This document shows, piece by piece, positions 6,754-6,955 of a DNA stretch of 6,955 nt. A program made the translations under genes and the position numbers. The stretch spans positions 1 to 6,955 of the forward strand of contig JAFQUG010000245.1 of NCBI GenBank assembly GCA_017408625.1. Reading direction: 5' to 3'. The notes under the pieces were generated by a model. The model worked only from the letters and a program-made list of their open reading frames with translations, was not told the DNA's origin and ran no database searches. Every line of letters starts with the position of its first letter. The stretch's first letter is position 1. The stretch is from Clostridia bacterium. GTDB lineage: Bacteria; Bacillota_A; Clostridia; Oscillospirales; CAG-272.

Positions 6754-6766
6754 ACTGCATGTTCCG

Positions 6767-6788
6767 TTCACGAGACTCTGTTCGTGAG
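6767..6788 (+). other. Hairpin in the tRNA precursor leader
   Basis: TCACGA (6768-6773) pairs with TCGTGA (6782-6787), with flanking G-U pairs possible on both sides (6774-6781 and 6767-6788). It fills most of the 33-nt leader between the predicted start and the mature tRNA-Thr. The same stretch reads as an imperfect direct repeat, GTTCACGAGA (6766-6775) and GTTCGTGAGA (6780-6789). A precursor-processing structure is the simplest reading. Confidence 0.5.
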
Positions 6789-6793
6789 AATGC

Positions 6794-6868
6794 GCTGGTG
6801 TGGCTCAATGGCAGAGCAGCTGATTTGTAATCAGCAGGTTGATGGTTCGACTCCGTTCACCAGCTCCA
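6794..6868 (+). tRNA. tRNA-Thr (anticodon TGT)
   Basis: The cloverleaf is complete. Acceptor GCTGGTG (6794-6800) pairs with CACCAGC (6858-6864). The D stem is GCTC/GAGC (6803-6806, 6814-6817). The anticodon stem is GCTGA/TCAGC, with loop TTTGTAA (6824-6830) and anticodon TGT at 6826-6828, reading ACA threonine codons. The T arm is GATGG/CCGTT with loop TTCGACT. Discriminator T6865 is followed by an encoded CCA (6866-6868). The mature tRNA has 75 nt including CCA. Confidence 0.97.
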
Positions 6869-6873
6869 TATAT

Positions 6874-6955
6874 GGGGGATTTCCCGAGCGGCCAAAGGGG
6901 GCAGACTGTAAATCTGTTGTCACTGACTTCGGTGGTCCGAATCCACCATCCCCCA
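6874..6955 (+). tRNA. tRNA-Tyr (anticodon GTA), class II, reaching the window end
   Basis: Acceptor GGGGGAT (6874-6880) pairs with ATCCCCC (6948-6954), with discriminator A6955. The D stem is CCC/GGG (6883-6885, 6897-6899). The anticodon stem is GCAGA/TCTGT, with loop CTGTAAA (6906-6912) and anticodon GTA at 6908-6910. A long variable arm (6918-6930, GTC paired with GAC) marks the class II form typical of bacterial tRNA-Tyr. The T stem GGTGG/CCACC encloses the loop TCCGAAT, with C rather than T at position 55. Whether CCA is encoded cannot be seen because the window stops at the discriminator. It lies 5 nt after tRNA-Thr and is surely co-transcribed. Confidence 0.95.

Larger units (their letters stand above)
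6691..6793 (+). promoter_or_regulatory. Intergenic tRNA-operon control region: AT-rich UP segment, promoter and leader
   Basis: This 103-nt gap holds no gene and no GC-rich terminator for the preceding operon. It begins with an A/T-only block running into an UP-element match, then the core promoter (6725-6753), a predicted transcript start near 6760-6761, and a leader of about 33 nt that ends at the tRNA-Thr gene. Confidence 0.8.

Noticed and set aside
1..6955. CRISPR array, insertion sequence, prophage, toxin-antitoxin or defence genes
   Set aside because: No spaced direct repeats, transposase, integrase or phage motifs were found, and all open frames of substance are accounted for by ordinary metabolic or tRNA genes.

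Overview
The window looks like chromosomal DNA of a moderately GC-rich anaerobic gut-type member of the Bacillota, probably class Clostridia. That is inference from codon use, Shine-Dalgarno sites, consensus sigma-A promoters, and the sequence character of the CCA-adding enzyme and tRNAs; no species can be named. All genes lie on the + strand, tightly packed, in three apparent transcription units. I see no mobile element, CRISPR array, phage gene or rRNA.

Unit 1 (1-3955) is a carbohydrate-use cluster, entered from upstream. It holds the C-terminal part of a glycosidase-like TIM-barrel protein (GH71/GH99-like, cut by the window edge), a GH95-type alpha-L-fucosidase-like enzyme without a signal peptide, and L-fucose mutarotase (fucU). 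A perfect 30-nt palindrome separates the first two genes, and an intrinsic terminator follows fucU. The genes fit together: GH95 enzymes are inverting and release the beta anomer from alpha-L-fucosides, and FucU interconverts the anomers so that fucose isomerase can use the sugar. Transporter, fucI, fucK and fucA are not in the window.

Unit 2 (about 3959-6690) starts at a good extended -10 promoter placed directly behind that terminator. It carries an alpha/beta hydrolase with an altered acid loop, the tRNA CCA-adding nucleotidyltransferase (cca), and a small two-helix membrane protein of unknown function whose ATG directly abuts the cca stop codon.

Unit 3 (6702-6955, continuing out of the window) is a tRNA operon, tRNA-Thr(UGU) then tRNA-Tyr(GUA). 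It is driven by an essentially full-consensus promoter with UP element, TTGACA, 17-bp spacer and TGn-TATAAT, and has a short hairpin leader. The cca gene just upstream makes or repairs the CCA ends of tRNAs.

I do not find strong evidence of a wholly new system. The points most worth a second look are the divergent cytosolic GH95/FucU module, the CxxC tail on the first enzyme, the altered acid loop of the hydrolase, and the tRNA promoter, leader and T-loop details.
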